A stretch of 6,722 bases of DNA from Pseudomonadota bacterium (GTDB taxonomy: Bacteria > Pseudomonadota > Gammaproteobacteria > Pseudomonadales > Oceanobacteraceae): assembly GCA_023399105.1 (NCBI GenBank), contig JAEWQT010000176.1, positions 1 through 6,722 on the forward strand. Direction: 5' to 3'. Position numbers and translations under genes: made by a program. The notes beneath the pieces are model-generated. The model did not search any database and was not told the origin of the DNA. It was given only the letters and a program-made list of their open reading frames with translations. This document shows positions 1 through 6,439 of this stretch, piece after piece (the first letter of the stretch is position 1; every line of letters starts with the position of its first letter).

Positions 1-831
1 GCGCATCAGTGCCTGCAGGCATTTGCTGCTGAACGTATGAATCAGTATCAGGAACAGCGCGACTTCCCGGCGCTGGACGCCACCAGTCGCTTGTCGCCTT
101 ATCTGGCCATCGGTTTATTGTCACCACGCCAATGTCTGCATACTGCGCTGCTGCTGAACGACGGGCTGCAAACCGGTGGCAAGCCCGGCATCGACAGCTG
201 GATTAACGAACTGGTGTGGCGGGAATTTTACCGGCATTTATTGGTGGCCTTTCCCGACCTGTGCAAGCACAAAGCCTTTCGCCCGGAAACCGAAGCCGTG
301 CCGTGGCGCACGCACGCCGAAAACTTTGCCGCCTGGTGTGAAGGCAAAACCGGCTACCCCATTGTCGATGCCGCGCAACGCCAGCTGCGTGAAGAAGGCT
401 GGATGCACAACCGCCTGCGCATGATCAGTGCCATGTTTTTAACCAAACACCTGCTGATTGATTGGCGTAAAGGCGAAGCGTTTTTTAATTATTGGCTTAT
501 GGATGCCGATCTGGCTTCCAACAATGGCGGCTGGCAGTGGAGTGCCTCCACCGGTGCCGACGGTGCTCCCTACTTCCGTATTTTCAACCCGACCAGCCAA
601 TCGCAGAAATTTGACCCGCAAGGGGAATTTATTGGCCGCTATGTGCCGGAACTGTTGCCTCTGACTGCAAAGAATCGTCATGAGCCTGATTCTTTTCAAC
701 GGCGGCAATGTCACTATCCGGAAGCTATTGTCGAGCATAAATTTGCCCGTCAGCGTGCCCTCAATGCGTTTAAAAACAGTCTGAACCTGTCGCCGGTGAT
801 GGCCGACAGCGGAGAAAGCAGTAATGAATAA
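1..831 (+). CDS. phrB: Deoxyribodipyrimidine photolyase (CPD photolyase), 3' part; 5' end outside window
   Basis: Light-driven, FAD-dependent repair of cyclobutane pyrimidine dimers in DNA; cytoplasmic. The reading frame is open from base 1, giving 276 residues of the C-terminal FAD/catalytic domain. E. coli PhrB has about 470 residues, so roughly 200 N-terminal residues (the antenna-pigment Rossmann domain) lie upstream. Fragment residues, counted from base 1: TSRLSPYLAIG (about 28-38), NELVWREFYRHL (about 69-80), EGKTGYPIVDAA (about 114-125), GWMHNRLRMI (about 133-142, with the Asn that faces the flavin and the Met near the lesion in PhrB), MDADLASNNGGWQW (about 167-180). The three tryptophans of the electron-transfer chain are present: before EGKTGYP, in LLIDW and in GGW. 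E. coli has Asp-Gly-Asp where this protein has Asp-Ala-Asp. The internal ATG at 37 is not the start, because homology continues upstream of it. The stop codon overlaps the next gene by 8 bases. Family assignment is very secure; the symbol follows E. coli. Confidence 0.96.
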   Translation, partial: AHQCLQAFAAERMNQYQEQRDFPALDATSRLSPYLAIGLLSPRQCLHTALLLNDGLQTGGKPGIDSWINELVWREFYRHLLVAFPDLCKHKAFRPETEAVPWRTHAENFAAWCEGKTGYPIVDAAQRQLREEGWMHNRLRMISAMFLTKHLLIDWRKGEAFFNYWLMDADLASNNGGWQWSASTGADGAPYFRIFNPTSQSQKFDPQGEFIGRYVPELLPLTAKNRHEPDSFQRRQCHYPEAIVEHKFARQRALNAFKNSLNLSPVMADSGESSNE

Positions 832-1813
832 AAACGCCATGCCAGAACCCACCGCCAACCGCAACCTGATGCGCAATATTCTGCGCTGGTTTGACTCCTG
901 GGCCGGGGCCGATGAAGAACTGACCAGCACCGAATTTAACTGGGTACGGGTGTTGCCGTTTATTGCCCTGCACCTGGCCTGTCTGGCGGCCTTATTTATC
1001 GACGTCAGCACCACCGCCATTGTGGTTTGCTTAGGCTTATTCTGGTTGCGTTTGTTTGCCATTACTGCGTTTTATCACCGCTATTTTTCCCACCGGTCGT
1101 ATAAAACCAATCGCTTCTGGCAATTTATTTTCGCCCTGCTCGGCAATATGTCGGCGCAGCGTGGCCCGCTGTGGTGGGCGGCCCATCACCGTGCTCATCA
1201 TCAGCATGCCGATACCGCAGAAGACTTACATTCGCCGGTACAGCGCGGGTTCTGGTGGAGCCATGTCGGCTGGTTTACCTGCGATGCCTCGTTCCGCACA
1301 CAATTACACCGCATTAAAGATTTTGCCAAATTTCCGGAACTGCGCTGGCTGGACCGCTACGATGCCTTTGCGCCAGCCTTATTAGTGGCATTGCTGTATG
1401 GCGGCGGCGAATTACTGGCGCATTATCAGCCGCAACTGAACACCAATGGCGTGCAGCTGGTAATCTGGGGGTTCTTTATTTCCACCGTCATGCTGTTTCA
1501 CGCCACCGTCACCATTAACTCGCTCGGGCATATCTGGGGCAGTAAACGCTTTAACACCAACGATGAAAGCCGTAACAACCCCTTTCTAGCCCTGCTGACC
1601 CTGGGCGAAGGCTGGCACAACAACCACCACCGCTGGGCCGTGTCCTGCCGGCAGGGGTTTTACTGGTGGGAACTGGATATTACCTGGCTGATTCTGAAAG
1701 CCATGAGCTGGGTCGGCATTGTGCGGGAACTGAATCCGGTTCCGGCCCATGTGCTGGCCGAAGGCCGTTCACAACAAAAACAAGGCAACCAAAATAATGA
1801 ACAGCAGCGTTAA
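824..1813 (+). CDS. Membrane fatty acid desaturase (acyl-CoA delta-9 desaturase type)
   Basis: Di-iron integral-membrane desaturase of 329 residues that should insert a double bond in an acyl chain using O2 and electrons from a separate redox partner. Seen in the sequence: the three histidine boxes HRYFSH (85-90), HRAHH (122-126) and HNNHH (265-269), plus NSLGHIWG (232-239), whose His is a further iron ligand in stearoyl-CoA desaturases. Hydrophobic stretches at about 44-60, 64-84, 183-200 and 207-230 fit the usual membrane-embedded fold. There is no fused cytochrome b5 or ferredoxin domain. The ATG at 824 is preferred over the one at 839 because GGAG at 811-814 lies 9 bases upstream; it overlaps the photolyase stop by 8 bases. 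The polar, Gln/Asn-rich tail (about 316-329) is likely disordered. The place in the cassette suggests it makes or tailors the unsaturated chain used by the Cfa-like enzyme. Family is secure; regiospecificity and carrier (CoA, ACP or phospholipid) are not visible. Confidence 0.93.
   Translation: MNKNAMPEPTANRNLMRNILRWFDSWAGADEELTSTEFNWVRVLPFIALHLACLAALFIDVSTTAIVVCLGLFWLRLFAITAFYHRYFSHRSYKTNRFWQFIFALLGNMSAQRGPLWWAAHHRAHHQHADTAEDLHSPVQRGFWWSHVGWFTCDASFRTQLHRIKDFAKFPELRWLDRYDAFAPALLVALLYGGGELLAHYQPQLNTNGVQLVIWGFFISTVMLFHATVTINSLGHIWGSKRFNTNDESRNNPFLALLTLGEGWHNNHHRWAVSCRQGFYWWELDITWLILKAMSWVGIVRELNPVPAHVLAEGRSQQKQGNQNNEQQR
1782..1799 (+). promoter_or_regulatory. Ribosome binding site and chosen start of the NTF2-like gene
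   Basis: AAGG at 1782-1785 stands 11 bases before the ATG at 1797, inside the last codons of the desaturase gene. It is a modest site, but the competing in-frame ATG at 1749 has none that I can see. The 17-base overlap suggests translation partly by ribosomes arriving from the desaturase reading frame. Confidence 0.5.
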
Positions 1814-2231
1814 TAACGAAGGGTTTCAGCAGCTGTATCATAAGCTGAACCGCAGCAATGTCAGCGATGAATTGCTGGGCACCTGCTATGCCCCGCACGT
1901 ACAGTTTACTGACCCCTTTCATCAGGTGCGGGGCTTGCCCAACCTGACCGATTATTTCGCGGCGCTGTACAGCAATGTGGAAGAGATTCAGTTTGAATTT
2001 CACCACAGCCTGCAACAAGGCCAGATCAGCAATGTGCGCTGGACCATGACCTTCCGTCATCCGCGCATTAACGCTGGACAACCCGTCAGTGTTGAAGGCT
2101 GCAGTGAACTGCACTGGCAAGACGGTTTCATTATTGCCCAGCGCGATTTTTTTGATGCCGGCGCCATGCTCTATGAACACCTGCCGCTGTTGGGCTGGGC
2201 CATCCGCAAACTGAAGGAGCGTATGCAATGA
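1797..2231 (+). CDS. NTF2-like / SnoaL-like small protein of unknown function
   Basis: A 144-residue protein with the look of the NTF2-like cone fold: an N-terminal helical part, a Tyr-x-x-x-Val-x-Phe-x-Asp-Pro strand region (about 31-40), then VRGLPNLTDYFAALY (44-58), beta strands around RWTMTFRHP (81-89) and VEGCSELHW (99-107), and a C-terminal RDFFDAGAMLYEHLP (116-130) that I recognise as typical of the version found in photolyase/SDR/Cfa cassettes. NTF2-like proteins include polyketide cyclases, isomerases and binding proteins, so a role on a lipid intermediate is possible but unproven. No signal peptide or membrane helix is seen. Start choice: an in-frame ATG at 1749 would add 16 residues, but it has no clear ribosome site and would lie 65 bases inside the desaturase. 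The ATG at 1797, with AAGG at 1782-1785, gives the expected family length. It overlaps the desaturase by 17 bases and the SDR gene by 4. Confidence 0.85.
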   Translation: MNSSVNNEGFQQLYHKLNRSNVSDELLGTCYAPHVQFTDPFHQVRGLPNLTDYFAALYSNVEEIQFEFHHSLQQGQISNVRWTMTFRHPRINAGQPVSVEGCSELHWQDGFIIAQRDFFDAGAMLYEHLPLLGWAIRKLKERMQ

Positions 2232-3022
2232 AAACACTGCCGCTCAAAGAACAGATTATCTGGCTGACCGGCGCCTCCAGCGGTATTGGTGCTGCCTTGA
2301 TTCCGGCCCTGCAAAGCCGCTGCAAGCATCTGATTATTACCGCCCGCAACGCCGATGCCCTGAGCGCGCTGGCCAATGGTTACAGCAATGTGACGGTGCA
2401 GACAGCGGACATTACCAACGAGCAACAACTGCAACAGGTGGCGAATTACATCGGCGATCAGTTTGGCCGTATCGATACCTTAATTGCCAACGCCGGCACC
2501 TGCGAATACGTGGATGTAAAAACATTTAATACTGGGTTGTTCCGCCGTGTCATGGACACCAATTTTATGGGGCTGGTGTACACCGTCGCCGCAGCCCTGC
2601 CCTGGCTGCGCCAGAGTCAGCGGGGTTATCTGGTCGGTATGAGCAGCAGCGTCACCTGGCTGGCCATGCCCCGGGCGCAGGCCTATGGCGCCAGCAAAGC
2701 CGCGACCCGGCATTTTCTTGAGGCGATGCGTGCTGATTTATGGCATGAAGGCATGGATGTATCGGTTATTTCACCCGGGTTTGTACAAACCCCGCTGACC
2801 GACCGTAACGATTTCCCCATGCCCGGCCGCATCAGTGCCGAACAGGCGGCGCTGACCATTATCAGCGGGCTGGAAAAACGCCGTTTTGATATTCATTTTC
2901 CCAAGCGTTTTACCTGGGTATTACAGCTGCTCGGCGCTCTGCCCGCCGCGATACGCTTGCGCATTACCCGGGCCATGTCACGCACCGACACCCCAACTTC
3001 ATCCTCCGGAGACAAACACTGA
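2228..3022 (+). CDS. Short-chain dehydrogenase/reductase (SDR)
   Basis: Classical SDR of 264 residues with a Rossmann fold, expected to oxidise or reduce an alcohol/ketone with NAD(P)(H) in the cytoplasm. Seen: TGASSGIG (14-21) for cofactor binding; TARN with Arg40, which favours NADPH; AD at 60-61 contacting the adenine; NAG (88-90); Asn112; catalytic Ser near 140 in MSSSVTW; YGASK (153-157) with the catalytic Tyr153 and Lys157; and PG (183-184). The catalytic tetrad therefore looks complete. The C-terminal segment about 235-255 is moderately hydrophobic, and the last dozen residues are Ser/Thr-rich and probably flexible. A strong AAGGAG at 2214-2219 lies 8 bases before the ATG, which overlaps the preceding stop in ATGA form. 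The neighbours point to a lipid-linked substrate, such as a keto or hydroxy acyl chain, but no substrate can be read from the sequence. Family is certain; the specific reaction is unknown. Confidence 0.93.
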   Translation: MKTLPLKEQIIWLTGASSGIGAALIPALQSRCKHLIITARNADALSALANGYSNVTVQTADITNEQQLQQVANYIGDQFGRIDTLIANAGTCEYVDVKTFNTGLFRRVMDTNFMGLVYTVAAALPWLRQSQRGYLVGMSSSVTWLAMPRAQAYGASKAATRHFLEAMRADLWHEGMDVSVISPGFVQTPLTDRNDFPMPGRISAEQAALTIISGLEKRRFDIHFPKRFTWVLQLLGALPAAIRLRITRAMSRTDTPTSSSGDKH

Positions 3023-4281
3023 TGAAAGAAAAAATCGCCATTATCGGTTCCGGCATTTCCGGCCTTACCTGCGCCTGGTTATTGCGAGACCGTTACGATG
3101 TTCATCTGTATGAAGCCGGGGATTATCTTGGGGGGCATACGCAAACCACCGATGTTGAAGCCGGCGGTAAAATTTTCCCGGTTAATACCGGTTTTATTGT
3201 GTACAACGACTGGACCTATCCGAATTTCATTAAACTGATGGAACGCCTGGGGGTGGCCACCGAAGCCTCCGATATGAGCTTCAGTGTTAAATGTGAACAA
3301 ACCGGCATGGAATACAACGGCCATACGCTGGATACCCTGTTTGCCAAGCGCAGCAATATTTTTAATCCACGTTTTTTATGGATGATTCGCGACATTCTGC
3401 GTTTCAACAAAGAGACCCGGGCCGAACTGGCCGCCGATGCGGTTAACCCGGCGGAAACACTGGGGCATTACTTAGCGCGTAAGAATTACAGCGATTATTT
3501 CCGTCGTTATTACATTATTCCGATGGGCGCGGCGATCTGGTCAGCCAGTGAAGCCATGATGATGGATTTTCCGCTGTATTTTTTCCTGCGCTTTTTTAAC
3601 AACCACGGCATGCTGAGTGTCGACGAACGGCCGCAATGGCGGGTGGTCAGCCGTGGTTCTCGCTCTTATGTGGAACGTATGCAGCAAGATCTGCCCATCA
3701 GCCAGATTTATCTGAACACCGCTGTTAACCGGGTTGAACGCAGCGCCGACCATGTCACGCTGTATTCCGCCCGCGGCGCCGAACAGTACAGCCAGGTTAT
3801 TTTTGCCTGCCACAGCGATCAGGCTCTGGCCATGCTGGCGCACCCGACAACGGCTGAGCAGGCCATTCTGGGCGCCATTCCTTACAAAGATAACGACGTG
3901 GTGCTGCATACCGACAGCTCGGTATTACCACAACGTAAAAAAGCCTGGGCCAGCTGGAATTACCATATTGGCCATAAACAGCAAGACACCGTCGCCGTTA
4001 CTTATTACATGAATCGGCTGCAGAACTTCCATGATGCGCCGGTGGATTTCTGCGTCACCCTGAATAAATCCATGGATATTGACGACAGCAAAATCATCCG
4101 TCGTTTTAATTACGCCCATCCGGTCTTTACCCTGGAAGGCGTGGCAGCGCAGCAGCGTCATGGCGATATCAGCGGCCATAACCGCAGTCATTTCTGTGGC
4201 GCTTACTGGTTTAATGGTTTCCACGAAGACGGCGTGCGCAGCGCCCTGCGCGTGACCGAAGCACTGGGAGTCGCGCTGTGA
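3022..4281 (+). CDS. FAD-dependent amine-oxidase-like oxidoreductase (COG2907 type), candidate fatty-acyl desaturase
   Basis: A 419-residue flavoprotein related to amine oxidases and phytoene desaturases. Seen: the N-terminal dinucleotide site GSGISGL (9-15) ending at Glu31, then LGGHT (36-40), NTGFIVYND (55-63), MSFSVKCE (85-92), [10 protein letters not shown] (165-174), [15 protein letters not shown] (203-217), and a C-terminal flavin-contact region [15 protein letters not shown] (391-405). These are the conserved blocks of the predicted NAD/FAD-binding COG2907 family. There is no signal peptide, so it should be cytoplasmic or loosely membrane-bound. The start is supported by GGAGA at 3008-3012 and a TGATG junction with the SDR gene (1-base overlap). 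Proteins of this family co-occur with DUF1365 and Cfa-like genes. In alphaproteobacteria, products of such loci (UfaD, UfaO) act on phospholipid acyl chains to make furan fatty acids. I cannot say with certainty which of these two, if either, this protein corresponds to. An acyl-chain dehydrogenation fits the fold. Family is secure; role is inferred. Confidence 0.92.
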   Translation: MKEKIAIIGSGISGLTCAWLLRDRYDVHLYEAGDYLGGHTQTTDVEAGGKIFPVNTGFIVYNDWTYPNFIKLMERLGVATEASDMSFSVKCEQTGMEYNGHTLDTLFAKRSNIFNPRFLWMIRDILRFNKETRAELAADAVNPAETLGHYLARKNYSDYFRRYYIIPMGAAIWSASEAMMMDFPLYFFLRFFNNHGMLSVDERPQWRVVSRGSRSYVERMQQDLPISQIYLNTAVNRVERSADHVTLYSARGAEQYSQVIFACHSDQALAMLAHPTTAEQAILGAIPYKDNDVVLHTDSSVLPQRKKAWASWNYHIGHKQQDTVAVTYYMNRLQNFHDAPVDFCVTLNKSMDIDDSKIIRRFNYAHPVFTLEGVAAQQRHGDISGHNRSHFCGAYWFNGFHEDGVRSALRVTEALGVAL

Positions 4282-5183
4282 CCATCCGCCACAGCGCCCT
4301 CTATACCGGCACCTTACGGCACCGCCGTTTTGCGCCGGTACAGAATACTCTGCAATACCGGGTGTATATGGTGCTGCTTGATCTGGATGAAACCGACGCG
4401 GTTATGCAGTTACACCCGCTGTGGCGCAGTCGCCCGGGCTGGTTGTCCTGGGCGCAATTCCGCCGCAGCGATTATTTTGCCGGCCAGCAACCGCAGCAGG
4501 AAACGGCGGCGCAGTTAAAACAGGCCGTTATTAACGCCTTTGCTGCTGAGTTAGCAGAAACCGTCGTACGCGTTGAACTGCTCACCAACCTGCGCTATTT
4601 CGGTTATGTGGTAAACCCGGTCAGTTTTTATTACGGCTACCGAGCCGATGGTACGCTGGCCGGCATTCTGGCGGAAATTACCAACACCCCCTGGGATGAG
4701 CGTTTTCATTACACCTTAAGCAGCACCACCGGCAATGCACTGGCGGCACCCGCGGTAAGGCCGCAACGCACACTGAACCTGACCACCGGCAACGCCTACG
4801 AATACGCCTTCAGCAAACACTTTCATGTCTCGCCCTTTAATCCGCTGGCCATGAATTATCACTGGGTTATTCAGCAACCCGCAGAGCAGCTGCGGATACA
4901 CATGGATACGCTGAACCAGAACGAAAATAACCGCAAAGATTTCGACGCCACCCTGGTATTAGACCGCCTGCCTTTTACCCGCGCCAATATGACCCGCGTG
5001 TTGTGGCAATACCCCTTTATGACGTTCAAAGTTGTCTGGGGCATTTACTGGAATGCGCTGAAATTGTGGCTGAAACGTTCGCCGTTTTATGACCATCCCG
5101 GTCATGCGTCACCGCACCGGCCTTACCCCGATAATAACTCGTTATCCGTACCCGCCCGACCGGGCAAGGAGCACCCGCAATGA
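4278..5183 (+). CDS. DUF1365 family protein, lipid-cassette partner of the FAD and Cfa-like enzymes
   Basis: A 301-residue DUF1365 protein with GTG start. Recognisable blocks: [16 protein letters not shown] (5-20), [12 protein letters not shown] (28-39), [21 protein letters not shown] (101-121), [13 protein letters not shown] (133-145), [17 protein letters not shown] (180-196), and a C-terminal amphipathic/hydrophobic region (about 238-265) that may touch the membrane. Several invariant-looking His, Tyr, Asn and Asp residues (for example Asn113, Tyr118, His181, His183, Asn193) could bind a ligand or metal, but no known catalytic signature is present. The start is the GTG at 4278, 7 bases after GGGAG (4266-4270), overlapping the previous stop in GTGA form. 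The last 25 or so residues are Pro-rich and probably a flexible tail. Family members are almost always next to COG2907 and Cfa-like genes, so a step in modifying phospholipid acyl chains is likely. The biochemical function is not known to me. Confidence 0.9.
   Translation: MTIRHSALYTGTLRHRRFAPVQNTLQYRVYMVLLDLDETDAVMQLHPLWRSRPGWLSWAQFRRSDYFAGQQPQQETAAQLKQAVINAFAAELAETVVRVELLTNLRYFGYVVNPVSFYYGYRADGTLAGILAEITNTPWDERFHYTLSSTTGNALAAPAVRPQRTLNLTTGNAYEYAFSKHFHVSPFNPLAMNYHWVIQQPAEQLRIHMDTLNQNENNRKDFDATLVLDRLPFTRANMTRVLWQYPFMTFKVVWGIYWNALKLWLKRSPFYDHPGHASPHRPYPDNNSLSVPARPGKEHPQ
5154..5182 (+). promoter_or_regulatory. Strong ribosome binding site of the Cfa-like gene, preceded by a small GC inverted repeat
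   Basis: AAGGAG at 5166-5171 sits 8 bases before the ATG at 5180, a near-ideal site. Directly upstream, GCCCG (5154-5158) and CGGGC (5161-5165) form a perfect inverted repeat. It can fold as a 4-bp stem with a 4-base loop, ending one base before the Shine-Dalgarno sequence. The stem is short and may be chance in GC-rich coding sequence. Confidence 0.45.
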
Positions 5184-6436
5184 AAACCATCACCGCCGCT
5201 CTGCCAGCCATGCACTGGTTGGATAAAATCTGCCGTTCAGCATTATTCCGCACGCTGGAAAAACTGCACACCGGTTGTGTACAGGTACAGGAAGGCAATG
5301 AGGTGCAGTCATTCGGCCAGCCGGATGCCACCAGCTTTACCGCCCGCATTGTGATTCACGACAGCGAGGCCTATCGCAACATCGCCCTCAGCGGCAGTGT
5401 CGGCGCCGGTGAATCCTATATGACCGGTGACTGGAGCAGCCCCGATTTGCCGCTGCTAATCCGCGTACTGGCGCGCAATAAAGATGTGGTCGACAGCATT
5501 GATGGTGGTCTGGCCAATATCGGTAAATTGTTTTTGCAGGGCTTCCATTATCTTAACCGTAATACCGAAAAAGGCTCACGCCGCAACATCGCTGCCCATT
5601 ACGACCTGGGCAACGATATGTTCGAATTATTTCTCGACCCCACCATGATGTACTCCAGTGGTATTTTTCCGTCGGCGACCGCCAGCATGGAAGAAGCCTC
5701 AGTCTATAAACTGGATCGCATCTGCCAGAAACTGCGCCTGAATGCTGACGACCACCTGCTGGAAATCGGTACCGGCTGGGGCAGCATGGCCATTCACGCG
5801 GCCAAATATTATGGCTGCCGGGTAACCACCACCACCATTTCCGAACAACAGTACGCCTGGGCCGAACGCCGGGTTAAAGAAGAAGGCCTGCAGGATAAAA
5901 TCACCCTGCTGAAACAGGATTACCGCCTGCTGGAAGGCCAGTACGACAAACTGGTTTCCATTGAAATGATCGAAGCGGTCGGCCATCAGTTTCTGGATAC
6001 CTACACCGCCACCATCAGCCGTTTATTAAAAGACGACGGCATTGCCCTGCTGCAGGCCATTACCATTGATGACCAGCGTTACGAACAGGCCAAAACCGAA
6101 GTGGATTTTATTAAGCGTTATATTTTCCCCGGCAGTTTTATTCCCTGCGTAACGGCCATCAGCCTGTCGTTTGCCCGCGCCAGCGATATGAAAATGATCC
6201 ATCTGGAAGACATTACCCCACACTACGCCCGCACACTGGCGGCCTGGCGCGAACGCTTCCTGCACAATCAGGAAAAAATCAAAGCCCTGGGTTATGACGA
6301 CACCTTTATCCGCCTGTGGGACTTTTACTTTGCCTATTGCGAAGGCGGTTTTGCCGAGCGCGTAATCGGCGATGTACAGGTTATTTTTGCCAAACCCATG
6401 AACCGCCGCGAGCCTTTACTGGGCGCCATGGAGTAA
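5180..6436 (+). CDS. Cyclopropane-fatty-acid synthase family SAM-dependent methyltransferase, probably UfaM-like rather than true Cfa
   Basis: A 418-residue protein (E. coli Cfa: 382) with an N-terminal lipid-binding-like domain (about 1-125) and a C-terminal class I methyltransferase domain. Seen: [15 protein letters not shown] (140-154), the SAM glycine motif [10 protein letters not shown] (195-204), [12 protein letters not shown] (217-228), [12 protein letters not shown] (260-271), FPGSFIPCV (316-324), and a C-terminal [20 protein letters not shown] (381-400) matching the end of the family. It should transfer a one-carbon group from SAM to the double bond of an unsaturated phospholipid chain at the inner membrane. 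Against E. coli Cfa, the bicarbonate-site Cys139 is Ser160 and His266 is Gln292, while Glu239 (Glu265), Ile268 (Ile294) and Tyr317 (Tyr349) appear kept. Loss of two ligands suggests a methyl-branch-forming methylase as in furan fatty acid synthesis. The residue pairing is my alignment by eye. The gene overlaps DUF1365 as ATGA and has a strong AAGGAG at 5166-5171. Confidence 0.92.
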   Translation: MKTITAALPAMHWLDKICRSALFRTLEKLHTGCVQVQEGNEVQSFGQPDATSFTARIVIHDSEAYRNIALSGSVGAGESYMTGDWSSPDLPLLIRVLARNKDVVDSIDGGLANIGKLFLQGFHYLNRNTEKGSRRNIAAHYDLGNDMFELFLDPTMMYSSGIFPSATASMEEASVYKLDRICQKLRLNADDHLLEIGTGWGSMAIHAAKYYGCRVTTTTISEQQYAWAERRVKEEGLQDKITLLKQDYRLLEGQYDKLVSIEMIEAVGHQFLDTYTATISRLLKDDGIALLQAITIDDQRYEQAKTEVDFIKRYIFPGSFIPCVTAISLSFARASDMKMIHLEDITPHYARTLAAWRERFLHNQEKIKALGYDDTFIRLWDFYFAYCEGGFAERVIGDVQVIFAKPMNRREPLLGAME

Positions 6437-6439
6437 CCC

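Noticed and set aside
37..39. ATG at 37 as the start of a short photolyase
   Set aside because: The frame is open to base 1 and the upstream residues continue the photolyase alignment, so this is an internal Met of a gene cut by the window edge.
439..1062. Long minus-strand open frame (207 codons) opposite phrB and the desaturase
   Set aside because: It lies opposite two genes with clear family motifs, has a composition typical of an antisense shadow (Arg/Gln-rich, no recognisable domain) and crosses the phrB/desaturase junction.
1749..1796. N-terminal extension of the NTF2-like protein from the ATG at 1749
   Set aside because: No Shine-Dalgarno sequence, a 65-base overlap with the desaturase and a Lys/Asn-rich leader not expected in the family; the ATG at 1797 fits better.
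1680..2237. Minus-strand open frame (185 codons) opposite the desaturase end and the NTF2-like gene
   Set aside because: No recognisable domain or convincing ribosome site; the plus-strand NTF2-like frame has family motifs and proper operon junctions.
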